The notes beneath the pieces were generated by a model. That model was given only the letters and a program-made list of their open reading frames with translations. It ran no database searches and was not told the origin of the DNA. The position numbers were made by a program, and so were the translations under genes. From the NCBI RefSeq assembly GCF_900156255.1, contig NZ_FTMK01000002.1:62001-126000 (forward strand): DNA of 64,000 nt, read 5' to 3'. The stretch is from Paracoccus thiocyanatus (GTDB lineage: Bacteria > Pseudomonadota > Alphaproteobacteria > Rhodobacterales > Rhodobacteraceae). Shown here piece after piece: positions 1 through 10,490 of this stretch (positions within the stretch are counted from its first letter, which is position 1; each line of letters starts with the position of its first letter).

Positions 1-1674
1 CACCTCGTCGCGCGGGCCGAAGGCGCGGCGCAGCCCCTGGTCCAGCACCAGCAGCAATTCGCATTCGCTGATGGCCGCGGGGCGATGCGCCATGATGATG
101 ACCGCGCCGCCGCGCGTCTTGATGGTGCGGATCGCCTGGTTCAGCGCCGCCGACCCCTCGTTGTCGAGGTTGGAATTCGGCTCGTCCAGCACGAAGAGCA
201 CCGGGTCGGCGTAAAGCGCCCGCGCCAGGCCGATGCGCTGGATCTGGCCGCCGGAAAGCTGGCCGCCGGCCTGGCTGACGCGGGTGTCATAGCCCTGCGG
301 CAAGTCCAGGATCATGCGATGCGCGGCTGCGGCGCTGGCTGCGGCGACGACGCGCTGCGGGTCCGGCGCGGGACCGAGGCGGGCGATGTTCTCGGCAATG
401 GTGCCGTCAAACAGCGTGACCTGTTGCGGAAGATAGCCGATCAGCCCGCCCAGCACGTCTGGGTCGTATTGATCCAGCGTCGCGCCGCCCAGCCGGACCG
501 AGCCCGAGGCGATGGGCCAGGCGCCGATCAGCGCCCGCGCCAGGCTGGTCTTGCCCGCGCCCGAAGGGCCGATCACCCCAAGCGCCTGGCCGGGGCCCAG
601 ATCCAGGCTGACCCCGCGCAGCACCGCGGCCCCCTGGCCGGGAGGCACGACCGCCAGGTTGCGGATTTCCAGCCGCGCCTCGGGCCGGGGCAGGGGCGTG
701 CGCCGGGCCGGCGGCGGCCGGCGCGACAGCAATTCCCCCAGCCGCTTCCAGCCATCCTGGGCGCGCTGGACGATCGACCAGCCGCCCACCACCTGTTCGA
801 TCGGGGCCAGCGCCCGGCCCATCAGGATGGACGAGGCGATCATGGCGCCCGGCGACACCTCTTGGCGCAGCACCAGCCAGGCGCCGGCGGCCAGGATGGC
901 GCTTTGCAGGAACAGCCGGAAGGTGCGGGAAAAGACGGTGAAGCCGGTGGCCCGGTCATTGGCGCGCATCGTCGCTTCGGTCGCGGCGTCGCGCGCCGCC
1001 TGCCAGCGCCGCAAGGCCGCCCCCCGCATGCCGAGCGAGCCGATCACCTCGCCCTCGTCGCGGTAAAGATCGGACATGCGTTCGGCGGACTGGCCGGCAA
1101 TGGCGGCGCGTTGCAGCATATCGCGGCCAAGCCACTGGTTGAGCAGCGTCGCCACGACCAGCACCACCAGCCCCGCCATCGCCACCGCGCCCAGCAGCGG
1201 GTGAAAGACAAAGACCGCCGCCAGGAAGAACGGCGCCCAGGGCAGGTCGAACAGCGCCATCAGCACCGGCGAGGCGATCAGCCGCTGCACCGCTTCCAGG
1301 TCGCGCATGCCGCCGCGCACGGCCAGGTCCGAGCCCGCGGCCTGCCCGTCTTGCAGCGCTGCGGTAAAGACCCGCTCTTCCATCCGTTCCTGGAAGCGGG
1401 CGGCGATCCGGGCCATGACCCGGTTGCGCGCCAGGTCGATCACCCCCATCAGCACGAACAGGAACACCACCAGCAGGAAAAGCGCCGTCAAGGTTTCGAC
1501 TGACCGGCTGGCCAGGACGCGGTCATAGACCTGCATCATGAACAGCGGCCCGGTCAGCATCAGCAGGTTCACTGCAAAGGAAAACAGGCCGACGATGCCA
1601 TAAAGCTGCCAGCCGGTGCGGCGGGCCGATTTCAATTCGTCCAGGCCGTCATGTCGCATCGGCGGCAAGGCCAT
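1..1674 (-). CDS. Type I secretion ABC transporter, PrtD-like permease/ATPase (partial)
   Basis: This is the inner-membrane ABC protein of a type I secretion system, which powers export of an unfolded protein through a channel made with a membrane-fusion protein and an outer-membrane TolC-like protein. The gene runs off the left edge; 558 codons are present, so only a short C-terminal piece is probably missing (the PrtD family is about 570-580 residues). An N-terminal six-helix exporter domain begins near residue 20, with the PrtD-like stretch LTGPLFMMQVYDRVL. The ATPase domain carries Walker A GPSGAGKTS near residue 365, the signature LSGGQ near 465 and Walker B VLFVLDEP near 495. The ATG at 1674 is chosen because it precedes the conserved N-terminus; a second ATG at 1659 is possible. 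The fusion-protein partner would lie beyond the edge. Substrate unknown. Confidence 0.88.
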   Translation of the reverse strand, partial: MALPPMRHDGLDELKSARRTGWQLYGIVGLFSFAVNLLMLTGPLFMMQVYDRVLASRSVETLTALFLLVVFLFVLMGVIDLARNRVMARIAARFQERMEERVFTAALQDGQAAGSDLAVRGGMRDLEAVQRLIASPVLMALFDLPWAPFFLAAVFVFHPLLGAVAMAGLVVLVVATLLNQWLGRDMLQRAAIAGQSAERMSDLYRDEGEVIGSLGMRGAALRRWQAARDAATEATMRANDRATGFTVFSRTFRLFLQSAILAAGAWLVLRQEVSPGAMIASSILMGRALAPIEQVVGGWSIVQRAQDGWKRLGELLSRRPPPARRTPLPRPEARLEIRNLAVVPPGQGAAVLRGVSLDLGPGQALGVIGPSGAGKTSLARALIGAWPIASGSVRLGGATLDQYDPDVLGGLIGYLPQQVTLFDGTIAENIARLGPAPDPQRVVAAASAAAAHRMILDLPQGYDTRVSQAGGQLSGGQIQRIGLARALYADPVLFVLDEPNSNLDNEGSAALNQAIRTIKTRGGAVIIMAHRPAAISECELLLVLDQGLRRAFGPRDEV

Positions 1675-1827
1675 GCCGGTTCCTTCCTCGTTAACCTGAC
1701 CGGGCTTGCCCGGAATACCCGCAGCGCATATCCCAGGATATAGCGGGGAAACAGCCCGTTTCCGCCCTTATGTCCATCCCGAATCGCGTCAGATTCCAGT
1801 CTATAGTAGCAGAAGGTTATCAAAAGC

Positions 1828-2565
1828 TTGCGCGCCAGCGTCCTTTCCTTGGCCTTCCTTGCCGCCGGCCTGCTGTCGGCCTGTGCCCCTGCCGCGCCGG
1901 ACCGCGGCGGCATCCATGACCCTTACGAGCCGGTGAATCGCCGGGTCCACGCCTTCAACCGCGGCCTTGATGCCCATGTCGTCAAGCCTTTGGGCGGCGG
2001 GCTTGCGGGCGGACAGGGCGGCGGCGGGATCGGCGGCCATGCCGTTCAGGCGCTAGGCAATTTCGGCTCGAACCTGGGGCAGCCGGGCAGGGTGGTGAAC
2101 CACCTGCTGCAAGGCAGGCCGGGTCCGGCGGCGCGCGGCACCCTGCGCTTTTTGGTGAACACCACGGTCGGGTTGGCGGGGTTCCTGGACCCGGCCGCCA
2201 GCGATTTCGCCCTGCCCGAGGAGGATACCGATTTCGGCCAGACGCTGGCCCGCTGGGGCGTCGGCGAAGGGGCCTATCTGGAACTGCCGCTGGTCGGCCC
2301 CTCGACCGGGCGCGATGTGCTGGGACGGGTCGTGGACCTGGCCATCGACCCGATGCGCGGCTGGCTGAATCGCGATCAGTATCTGATCGGCATGGGCGCG
2401 CGGCTTGCTTCAAAAGCCAGTGAGCGGGGCCGGTTCGGCGATTCCGTCGATTCCATCCTGCACGAAAGCGCCGATAGTTATGCCCAGACGCGGCTGATCT
2501 GGTTGCAGCATCGCCGCCACGAACTGGGCGAGGAAGGAGAATACATTGACCCTTATGCCGAATGA
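1828..2565 (+). CDS. mlaA: MlaA (VacJ) family outer-membrane lipoprotein
   Basis: MlaA removes mislocalised phospholipids from the outer leaflet of the outer membrane and passes them to periplasmic MlaC. The protein has 245 residues. It begins with a lipoprotein signal peptide whose lipobox is L16-S-A-C19, followed by the family's DPYEPVNR motif near residue 31 (compare DP-x-E-x-xNR in VacJ). The start is TTG at 1828; the only in-frame alternative upstream is blocked by a stop at 1807. AGAAGG at 1811-1816 can serve as a ribosome binding site, though its spacing is long. The 3' end overlaps mlaC, so the two are co-transcribed and probably translationally coupled. The MlaFEDB inner-membrane components are not in the window. 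Confidence 0.9.
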   Translation: MRASVLSLAFLAAGLLSACAPAAPDRGGIHDPYEPVNRRVHAFNRGLDAHVVKPLGGGLAGGQGGGGIGGHAVQALGNFGSNLGQPGRVVNHLLQGRPGPAARGTLRFLVNTTVGLAGFLDPAASDFALPEEDTDFGQTLARWGVGEGAYLELPLVGPSTGRDVLGRVVDLAIDPMRGWLNRDQYLIGMGARLASKASERGRFGDSVDSILHESADSYAQTRLIWLQHRRHELGEEGEYIDPYAE

Positions 2566-3151
2566 CACGCGCCGCGGCTTCCTGGGCCTGATCGGCGCCG
2601 GGCTGGCCGCCGCCGCCCGACCGGCCTGGGCGCTGGACACGGGCCAGGCGCGGGCGCTGATCGAGAAATCCCTGGCCGAGGTCTATGCCGTCATCAATTC
2701 CGGCCAGCCGGCGGCACAGATGTATCGCGCCTTCGAGGCGATCTTCGCCCGCCATGCCGATGTCGAGATCATCGCCCGCTCGGCCCTGGGCCCGGCGGCG
2801 CGGCAGGCGGGCGCGGCCGAGTTCGCCGCCTATCGCCAGGCGTTCCAAGGCTATATCGGCCGCAAATACGGCAAGCGCTTCCGCGAGTTCATCGGCTCGA
2901 AGATCGAGGTGACGGGCGCCAAGCCGGTTAAATCCTTCTTCGCCGTGACCTCGGTCGCCTATCTCAAGGGGCGCAGCCCGATGGAGGTGGAATGGCATGT
3001 CTCGGACAAGTCCGGGGAAAGCCGCTATTTCAACATCATCATCGAGGGGGTGAACATGCTCGCCTCGGAACGGGCCGAGATCGGGGCGATGCTGGCGCGG
3101 CACAAGGGCGACCTGGCGGCGCTGACGGCGGATCTGCAACAGGCCGGCTGA
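2546..3151 (+). CDS. mlaC: MlaC family periplasmic phospholipid-binding protein
   Basis: MlaC shuttles phospholipids between MlaA in the outer membrane and the MlaFEDB transporter in the inner membrane. The 201-residue protein has an N-terminal signal that looks Tat-like (T-R-R-G-F-L-G followed by a hydrophobic stretch ending A-W-A), which is unusual for MlaC of enteric bacteria but seen in alphaproteobacteria. The body matches the MlaC/Ttg2D family in length and in the helical N-terminal part. The TTG at 2546 lies five bases after AGGAAGGAGA; an ATG at 2555 is the alternative. Either start overlaps the end of mlaA. A strong terminator follows immediately. Confidence 0.85.
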   Translation: MTLMPNDTRRGFLGLIGAGLAAAARPAWALDTGQARALIEKSLAEVYAVINSGQPAAQMYRAFEAIFARHADVEIIARSALGPAARQAGAAEFAAYRQAFQGYIGRKYGKRFREFIGSKIEVTGAKPVKSFFAVTSVAYLKGRSPMEVEWHVSDKSGESRYFNIIIEGVNMLASERAEIGAMLARHKGDLAALTADLQQAG

Positions 3152-3169
3152 GGTTGGCGCCGCCGAAGG

Positions 3170-3200
3170 AAAAGGCCGGTCCTGCGGGACCGGCCTTTTT

Positions 3201-3201
<1 letters not shown>
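3170..3201. terminator. Bidirectional intrinsic terminator between mlaC and the convergent PBP gene
   Basis: A stem of at least nine GC-rich pairs (GGCCGGTCC/GGACCGGCC), extended by A-T pairs, closes a TGCG loop and is followed by a run of six T on the + strand. The complementary A run before the stem gives a T run on the other strand, so it can stop both convergent transcripts. Confidence 0.9.
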
Positions 3202-5569
<2,368 letters not shown>

Positions 5570-5823
5570 GCCTGCTTTCCTGCCCGGCCGATTGCTCCGG
5601 CCCGTTGGCGCGCAACATACATCAAAGCCCCCGGCTTGAGAACCGCGATGACCGATCAGTGAACTGCCGCGAGCAGGCGCAAAGCCCCGCCGGCCTGCCG
5701 CTATTTCGGGCAGCGCCGGGGCCGGGCCGGCCAAGCGCCGCCAAGATCTTGCCCAGGCCCCGCGGCGCCGGGTTTCCTGGCCGGGACGCGGCTGCCGCGA
5801 TGCAGAAAGAAGGTGCAGGAAAG

Positions 5824-7254
5824 ATGATGAAACCAACCGCGATGCAATCCGCGATCCCGGCGCTGGCCCTGCCGGTGGCGGTGCTGGCCCTGCCGGCGCT
5901 GGCCCAGGACGGCCCGGCCGCCGCCATGCAGGCGGCCGCGCCCGTGCTGGACAAGGGCGACACCACCTGGATGATGATTTCCGCCATCCTGGTCATGGCG
6001 ATGGCCATCCCCGGCCTGGCGCTGTTCTATGGCGGGCTGGTGCGCGCCCGCAACATGCTGTCGGTGCTGATGCAGGTCTTTACCGTCTTCTGCATCATGG
6101 CGATCCTGTGGGTCGCCTTTGGCTATTCCCTGGCCTTCACCGGCGCGGCATCGGCTGACGAGGCAACTTGGCTGACCCCGTTCATCGGCGGCTTTTCTAA
6201 GGCGTTCCTGGCCGGCGTGGACAGCTCGTCCCTGGCCGAGACCTTCAGCACCAATGTCTATGTGCCGGAATATGCCTTTATCATCTTCCAGATGGCCTTT
6301 GCCTGCCTGGCGCCGGCGCTGATCGTCGGCGCCACGGTCGAGCGGATGAAGTTCGCGGCCGTGCTGGCCTTTGTGGCGATCTGGTTCGTCTTCTCCTACC
6401 TGCCGATGGCGCATATGGTCTGGTGGTGGGGCGGCCCCTCGGCCCATGACGCGCCCGGCGGGTTCCTGTTCGGGCATGGCGATCTGGATTTCGCCGGGGG
6501 CACGGTCATCCATATCAATGCAGGCGTCGCGGGGCTGGTCGCCGCGGTGGTCGTCGGTCCCCGGCTTGGCCATGGCCGGGAACTGATGGCGCCGCACAAC
6601 CTGCCCTTTACCTTCCTGGGCGGCTGCCTGCTGTGGATCGGCTGGTTCGGCTTCAATGCCGGCTCGAACATGGAGGCGACCGGCACCGCGGCCCTGGCGA
6701 TCCTGAACACCACCGTCGCCACCGCCGCCGCGGCCTTGGCCTGGGCCTTTGGTGAATGGTTCCTGCGCGGCCACCCCTCGCTTCTGGGCGGGGTCTCGGG
6801 CGCCATCGCCGGGCTGGTCGGCATCACGCCCGCCGCCGGCTTCGTCGGCCCGATGGGCGCCATCGCCATCGGCTTGGCGGCGGGTTTCCTGTGCATGTGG
6901 TTCGTCATCAGCCTGAAAGCGCGGCTGGGCGTGGATGAAAGCCTGGACGTGTTCGGCATCCACGGCGTGGGCGGCATCGTCGGCGCGATCCTGACCGGCG
7001 TCTTTGCCGCGCCGTCGCTGGGCGGGTCGGGCATTTACGACTATGCGACCGAATCGGTGGCAGCCGGCTATGACATGCTGGGCCAGGTCATGATCCAGGC
7101 CATGGGGGTGATCGTGGCGGCGGCCTGGTCGGGGGTCGTGTCGTTCGTCGCGCTGATGATCGTCAAGGCGGTGATCGGCCTGCGGGTCCCGGACCAGGAA
7201 GAGCGGCAGGGGCTGGACATCGCCACCCATGGCGAAAGCGCCTATAACAGCTAG
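5824..7254 (+). CDS. amtB: Ammonium transporter AmtB
   Basis: AmtB is a trimeric inner-membrane channel that takes up ammonium when nitrogen is scarce. The protein has 476 residues: a cleavable signal peptide ending near ALPALA, then eleven predicted membrane helices. Channel residues of the family are visible, including the Asp and His of LDFAGGTVIH (E. coli D160 and H168) and the second pore His in VFGIHGVGG (H318). The ATG at 5824 (or 5827) follows GAAGGTGCAGGAAAG; an in-frame ATG at 5800 would add eight residues. The PII gene glnK, usually cotranscribed just upstream of amtB, is absent here; the upstream neighbour is the divergent PBP gene. A terminator follows. Confidence 0.95.
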   Translation: MMKPTAMQSAIPALALPVAVLALPALAQDGPAAAMQAAAPVLDKGDTTWMMISAILVMAMAIPGLALFYGGLVRARNMLSVLMQVFTVFCIMAILWVAFGYSLAFTGAASADEATWLTPFIGGFSKAFLAGVDSSSLAETFSTNVYVPEYAFIIFQMAFACLAPALIVGATVERMKFAAVLAFVAIWFVFSYLPMAHMVWWWGGPSAHDAPGGFLFGHGDLDFAGGTVIHINAGVAGLVAAVVVGPRLGHGRELMAPHNLPFTFLGGCLLWIGWFGFNAGSNMEATGTAALAILNTTVATAAAALAWAFGEWFLRGHPSLLGGVSGAIAGLVGITPAAGFVGPMGAIAIGLAAGFLCMWFVISLKARLGVDESLDVFGIHGVGGIVGAILTGVFAAPSLGGSGIYDYATESVAAGYDMLGQVMIQAMGVIVAAAWSGVVSFVALMIVKAVIGLRVPDQEERQGLDIATHGESAYNS

Positions 7255-7274
7255 GCAGGCCCAAGGCCGAAAGG

Positions 7275-7302
7275 AAAAGCCCGGCGCCAGGCCGGGCTTT
7301 TT
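7275..7302. terminator. Intrinsic terminator after amtB
   Basis: The stem AAAGCCCGGC/GCCGGGCTTT encloses a five-base loop and is followed by further T residues on the + strand. It also has a matching A run upstream, so it can serve the convergent polyprenyl synthase gene. Confidence 0.9.
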
Positions 7303-7311
7303 CGTTGGCGG

Positions 7312-8313
7312 TCAGGACAGGCGAGAGACCACGAAATCCGCCAGATCCGCCAGGATCCGGCGCAGCGGCTGGTCGGGCGCGGCTTGCAGCGCGGCCTTGG
7401 CCCGGCCGGCCCAGGCGATGGCGTCGGCGCGCGCGGTTTCCAGCGCCCCGCGGCGGTGCAGGATTTCCAGCGCCGTGGCCAGGTCGGCCTTTTCCTGGCG
7501 GCCCTGGCCGATGGTGCGTTCCCAGAAGGCGCGCTCGGCTTCGTCGGCGCCGGCGATGGCCTTGATCACCGGCAGGGTCAGCTTGCGCTCGCGGAAATCG
7601 TCGCCGACATTCTTGCCGATGGCCGTGGTCGAGCCGCCGTAGTCCAGCAGGTCGTCGACGATCTGGAAGGCGATCCCCAGCGCGTCGCCGTAATCGAACA
7701 GCGCCCGCTGCACCACCGGGTCGGCGCCCGAGACCACCGCCCCCGCCTCGGTCGCGGCGGAAAACAGCGCCGCGGTCTTGCCGCGCACGATCTGGATATA
7801 GGTGTCCTCGCTGGTCGCGATATCCTGGGCGGCGGTCAGTTGCAGCACCTCGCCCTCGGCGATGGTGGCGCTGGCATTGGCCAGGATGCGCATGACCTGC
7901 ATGCTTTCCGTGTCCGCCATCAACTGGAAGCTGCGCGCGAACAGGTAGTCGCCGACCAGAACGCTGGACTTGTTGTCCCACAGAAGGTTGGCCGTCGGCC
8001 GGCCGCGCCGCTGCCGGCTTTCGTCGACCACGTCGTCATGCAGCAGCGTGGCGGTATGAATGAACTCGACCGCGGCGGCCAGCAGGATGTGGCTGTCGCC
8101 GCCATAGCCGCACAGCCGCGCCGCCGCCAGCACCAGCAGCGGCCGCAGCCGCTTGCCGCCGGCTTCGACCAGATGCGTGGTCACTTCGGGAATGCGGGGG
8201 GCGTGGCGGCTGGCCATGCGTTCGCGGATCAGCGCATTGACCCGGTCCATATCGCCGGCAAGTTCCGCCGAAAGCCGGTCCAGCGGCTTGGAGACGTTTT
8301 CGTTCATGCCCAT
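7312..8313 (-). CDS. Trans-polyprenyl diphosphate synthase (probably decaprenyl, ubiquinone side chain)
   Basis: The enzyme condenses isopentenyl diphosphate units onto an allylic primer to make the long isoprenoid tail of ubiquinone. The 333-residue protein has both aspartate-rich motifs: the first, D93-D-V-V-D97, is followed by R-Q-R-R-G-R-P; the second is D220-D-L-L-D224. GGKRLRP at 52-58 binds the diphosphate of isopentenyl diphosphate. Length and motif pattern fit the IspB/DdsA group. Paracoccus makes ubiquinone-10, so decaprenyl is the likely product, but chain length cannot be read safely from sequence. The ATG at 8313 follows AAAGGGGAT. It diverges from the DUF2007 gene, about 75 bp away. 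Confidence 0.9.
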   Translation of the reverse strand: MGMNENVSKPLDRLSAELAGDMDRVNALIRERMASRHAPRIPEVTTHLVEAGGKRLRPLLVLAAARLCGYGGDSHILLAAAVEFIHTATLLHDDVVDESRQRRGRPTANLLWDNKSSVLVGDYLFARSFQLMADTESMQVMRILANASATIAEGEVLQLTAAQDIATSEDTYIQIVRGKTAALFSAATEAGAVVSGADPVVQRALFDYGDALGIAFQIVDDLLDYGGSTTAIGKNVGDDFRERKLTLPVIKAIAGADEAERAFWERTIGQGRQEKADLATALEILHRRGALETARADAIAWAGRAKAALQAAPDQPLRRILADLADFVVSRLS

Positions 8314-8388
8314 CAGCTATCCCCTTTCGCCGCATGCCATTGCCACGCCATGGACACATGCGCAACAGCCGCGTAACTTTCCCAAGTC

Positions 8389-8601
8389 ATGAAAGAGCTT
8401 CTGCGCACCACCGACCCGCTTTTGATCACCCGCGCCGCCGACCTGCTGGCGGCCGAGGGAATCCAGTCCTTTCCGCTGGACCAGCACATGAGCGTGCTGG
8501 AGGGCTCGCTGGGCATATTGCCGCGCCGGCTGATGGTGGCGGATCGCGACCTGTTCATGGCGCGCGCCATCCTGCGGGACAATCGCGTCCACCATGGTTG
8601 A
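8389..8601 (+). CDS. DUF2007 family small protein
   Basis: A 70-residue protein of the DUF2007 family, sometimes described as a putative signal-transducing protein, with no established biochemical role. The sequence starts MKELLRTTDP and alternates short helix and strand stretches, as the ferredoxin-like family fold would predict. No signal peptide or membrane segment is present. Its last bases overlap the start of the methyltransferase gene by eight nucleotides, so the two are one transcription unit and probably translationally coupled. Adjacency of DUF2007 with this methyltransferase and a divergent polyprenyl synthase is, as I recall, conserved in Rhodobacterales. Confidence 0.8.
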   Translation: MKELLRTTDPLLITRAADLLAAEGIQSFPLDQHMSVLEGSLGILPRRLMVADRDLFMARAILRDNRVHHG

Positions 8602-9355
8602 CGACCTGCGCGAGGACGGGTTCCTCGGCGGCCGGCTGCGCATCGTCCAGCCGGCGCGCGGTTATCGCGCCGGGGCCGATGCGGTGATGCTGGCCGCCGC
8701 CTGCCCGGCGCGGGCGGGGCAATCGGCGCTGGAACTGGGATGCGGGGCAGGGGTGGCGATGCTGTGCCTGGGCGCGCGGGTGCCCGGCCTGCGCCTGGCG
8801 GGGCTGGAGGTGCAGCCGGCCTATGCCGAACTGGCGCGACGGAATGCCGCAGCCAATGCCATCGCCGCCGAACTGCATCAGGGCGACCTGGCCCGGATGC
8901 CTGCCGCCCTGCGCGACCGGGACTTTGACCATGTCATCGCCAATCCGCCCTATTTCCTTGACGGGCCGTCCGCGCCGGATGCCGGCCGCGGCCTGGCCCG
9001 GCACGAACAGGTGCCGCTGGCGCTGTGGGTCCGGGCGGGGCTGCGCCGGTTGCGGCCGGGGGGCTGGCTGACGCTGATCCAGCGCGCCGACCGGCTGGCG
9101 GCGGTGCTGGCCGCGCTGGACGGGCGGGCCGGCGCGATCACGATCCTGCCAGTTGCGGCGCGCCAGGGGCGCGATGCGGGCCGGGTGATCGTTGCGGCCC
9201 GCAAGGGTGCGCGGGCGCCGCTGCGCCTGCTATCGCCCTTTGTCATGCACGAAAAACCGTCACATTCGGCCGATGCCGAGGATCTGACCGCAGCCGCGCA
9301 GGCGGTTTTGCGCGAGGGTGCGTCACTTTCGCTCGGCGGGCGGGATTCCCGGTGA
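8594..9355 (+). CDS. TrmN6-like SAM-dependent methyltransferase
   Basis: This resembles the tRNA1(Val) adenine-37 N6-methyltransferase group (TrmN6/YfiC), which methylates the exocyclic amine of adenine in tRNA. The 253-residue protein has the SAM-binding loop ELGCGAG at 47-53 and the N6-adenine signature NPPY at 117-120. An N-terminal motif, RGYRAGADAVML, matches the YfiC group. The exact tRNA target is an inference. The ATG at 8594 lies inside the end of the DUF2007 gene. The C-terminal part is arginine-rich and could help RNA binding. Confidence 0.8.
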   Translation: MVDDLREDGFLGGRLRIVQPARGYRAGADAVMLAAACPARAGQSALELGCGAGVAMLCLGARVPGLRLAGLEVQPAYAELARRNAAANAIAAELHQGDLARMPAALRDRDFDHVIANPPYFLDGPSAPDAGRGLARHEQVPLALWVRAGLRRLRPGGWLTLIQRADRLAAVLAALDGRAGAITILPVAARQGRDAGRVIVAARKGARAPLRLLSPFVMHEKPSHSADAEDLTAAAQAVLREGASLSLGGRDSR

Positions 9356-9413
9356 CAATGTGACGATTCTGTGCTGCAATTCCTGGGTTCGATCAATCCA
9401 AGAGGAGGACGAA

Positions 9414-9578
9414 ATGTCGGTTGAATCCCATGTTCAGGAGCTTCGCCGCAAACATCAGTCGCTTTCGAATGCCATCGAGGCCGCGCATCGCAGCCCCGCC
9501 ATGGATGACCTTGCCATCGCCCAGATGAAGAAGGAAAAACTTCGCCTCAAGGAAGAGATCTCGCGCCTGTCGCATTGA
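9414..9578 (+). CDS. YdcH-like DUF465 small protein
   Basis: A 54-residue cytoplasmic protein of the DUF465 (YdcH) family. The middle carries the family pattern of a short helical hairpin rich in Lys and Glu (QMKKEKLRLKEEI). Function is unknown across the family. The ATG at 9414 has a near-ideal ribosome binding site, AGAGGAGGA at 9401-9409, which argues for strong translation. The upstream methyltransferase gene ends 58 bp before it. A hairpin at 9631-9658 follows. Confidence 0.85.
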   Translation: MSVESHVQELRRKHQSLSNAIEAAHRSPAMDDLAIAQMKKEKLRLKEEISRLSH

Positions 9579-9630
9579 CCCGCGGCTAGGGCGGGCCCGG
9601 CCCGCCCAAAGGCTGGAACCTGGAATCAGA

Positions 9631-9658
9631 AACGGCCCGCGAGATGTCGCGGGCCGTT
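9631..9658. terminator. Hairpin between the YdcH gene and convergent phaB, probable terminator
   Basis: A perfect 12-bp stem, AACGGCCCGCGA/TCGCGGGCCGTT, closes a GATG loop. The downstream T content is low on both strands, so its efficiency as an intrinsic terminator is uncertain, but its position between convergent genes fits that role. Confidence 0.65.
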
Positions 9659-9677
9659 GCCTGTTCCGGGCAGCGGT

Positions 9678-10403
9678 TCAGACGACGAACTGGCCGCCAT
9701 TGGCGCTGATGGTCGAGCCGGTGATGAAGCCGGCATCTTCGGACGCGAGGAACACCACGCAGCGCGCGATTTCTTCGGGCTCGCCCAGGCGGCCGACGGG
9801 GATCTGGGGGATGATGCGTTCGTTCAGCACCTTTTCGTCGATGGCGCGCACCATCTCAGTGCCGATATAGCCGGGGCAGATCGCGTTCACGGTGATGCCG
9901 GCACGCGCGCCTTCCTGGGCCAGCGCCTTGGTAAAGCCCAGGTCGCCGGCCTTGGCGGCGGAATAGTTCGCCTGGCCGGCCTGGCCCTTTTGCCCGTTGA
10001 TCGAGCTGATATTGACGATGCGGCCATATTTGCGGTCGCGCATCCCCGACCAGACCGGGTGGGTCATGTTGAAAAGCCCGGTCAGGTTGGTGTCGATGAC
10101 CTCTTTCCACTGCTGGGGGGTCATCTTGTGGAACATGGCGTCGCGGGTGATCCCGGCATTGTTGACCAGGATGTCGATCGGGCCCAGTTCCTCCTCGATG
10201 CGGCGGATGCCGGCGGCGCAGGCGTCGTAATCCGCCACCGACCATTTATAGGTCTGGATGCCGGTTTCCTCGGTAAAGGCGCGGGCCGCATCGTCATTGC
10301 CCGCATAGGTCGCCGCGACGGTATGACCCGCCTGTTTCAGCGCCTTAGAGATCGCCGCGCCGATGCCGCGCGAGCCGCCGGTCACAAGGGCCACTCTTGC
10401 CAT
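9678..10403 (-). CDS. phaB: Acetoacetyl-CoA reductase PhaB
   Basis: PhaB reduces acetoacetyl-CoA to (R)-3-hydroxybutyryl-CoA with NADPH, the second step of polyhydroxybutyrate synthesis. The 241-residue protein is a classical short-chain dehydrogenase: cofactor loop TGGSRGIG at 8-15, NNAG at 81-84, catalytic Ser near 134 and Y147-S-A-A-K151. Length and sequence match PhaB of Paracoccus and Rhodobacter. It lies 87 bp downstream of phaA in the same direction, with a strong hairpin in the gap. The polymer synthase phaC and the phasin genes are not in the window, as is usual in Paracoccus, where phaAB is separate from phaC. Confidence 0.95.
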   Translation of the reverse strand: MARVALVTGGSRGIGAAISKALKQAGHTVAATYAGNDDAARAFTEETGIQTYKWSVADYDACAAGIRRIEEELGPIDILVNNAGITRDAMFHKMTPQQWKEVIDTNLTGLFNMTHPVWSGMRDRKYGRIVNISSINGQKGQAGQANYSAAKAGDLGFTKALAQEGARAGITVNAICPGYIGTEMVRAIDEKVLNERIIPQIPVGRLGEPEEIARCVVFLASEDAGFITGSTISANGGQFVV

Positions 10404-10453
10404 TTCTCGTCCCCCTTTGAAAATGGTCGTGAAATTGTGTTACCGAAGCGCGG

Positions 10454-10482
10454 ATGCGCGCGCAAGATAGTTGCGCGCGCAT
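10454..10482. repeat. Perfect 12-bp inverted repeat in the phaA-phaB gap
   Basis: ATGCGCGCGCAA and its exact complement TTGCGCGCGCAT flank GATAG. No T run follows on the minus strand, so this is not a typical terminator. In the phaAB transcript it would form a very stable stem between the two cistrons and could stabilise the upstream message or reduce phaB expression. Its TGC/GCA content also leaves room for a protein-binding site. Confidence 0.6.
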
Positions 10483-10490
10483 TTCTGCGA

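Noticed and set aside
1802..1807. TATAGT as a -10 element for mlaA
   Set aside because: No reasonable -35 lies at the right distance, and the start codon would be only about 14 bases from the transcript start, which leaves no room for the ribosome binding site.
5778..5792. A GG-N10-GC pattern (TGG...GGC) 30 bp upstream of the amtB start, as a sigma-54 promoter
   Set aside because: The spacing fits but the -12 region reads CGGC rather than TTGC, and no NtrC-like site is visible; GG-N10-GC is common in such GC-rich DNA.
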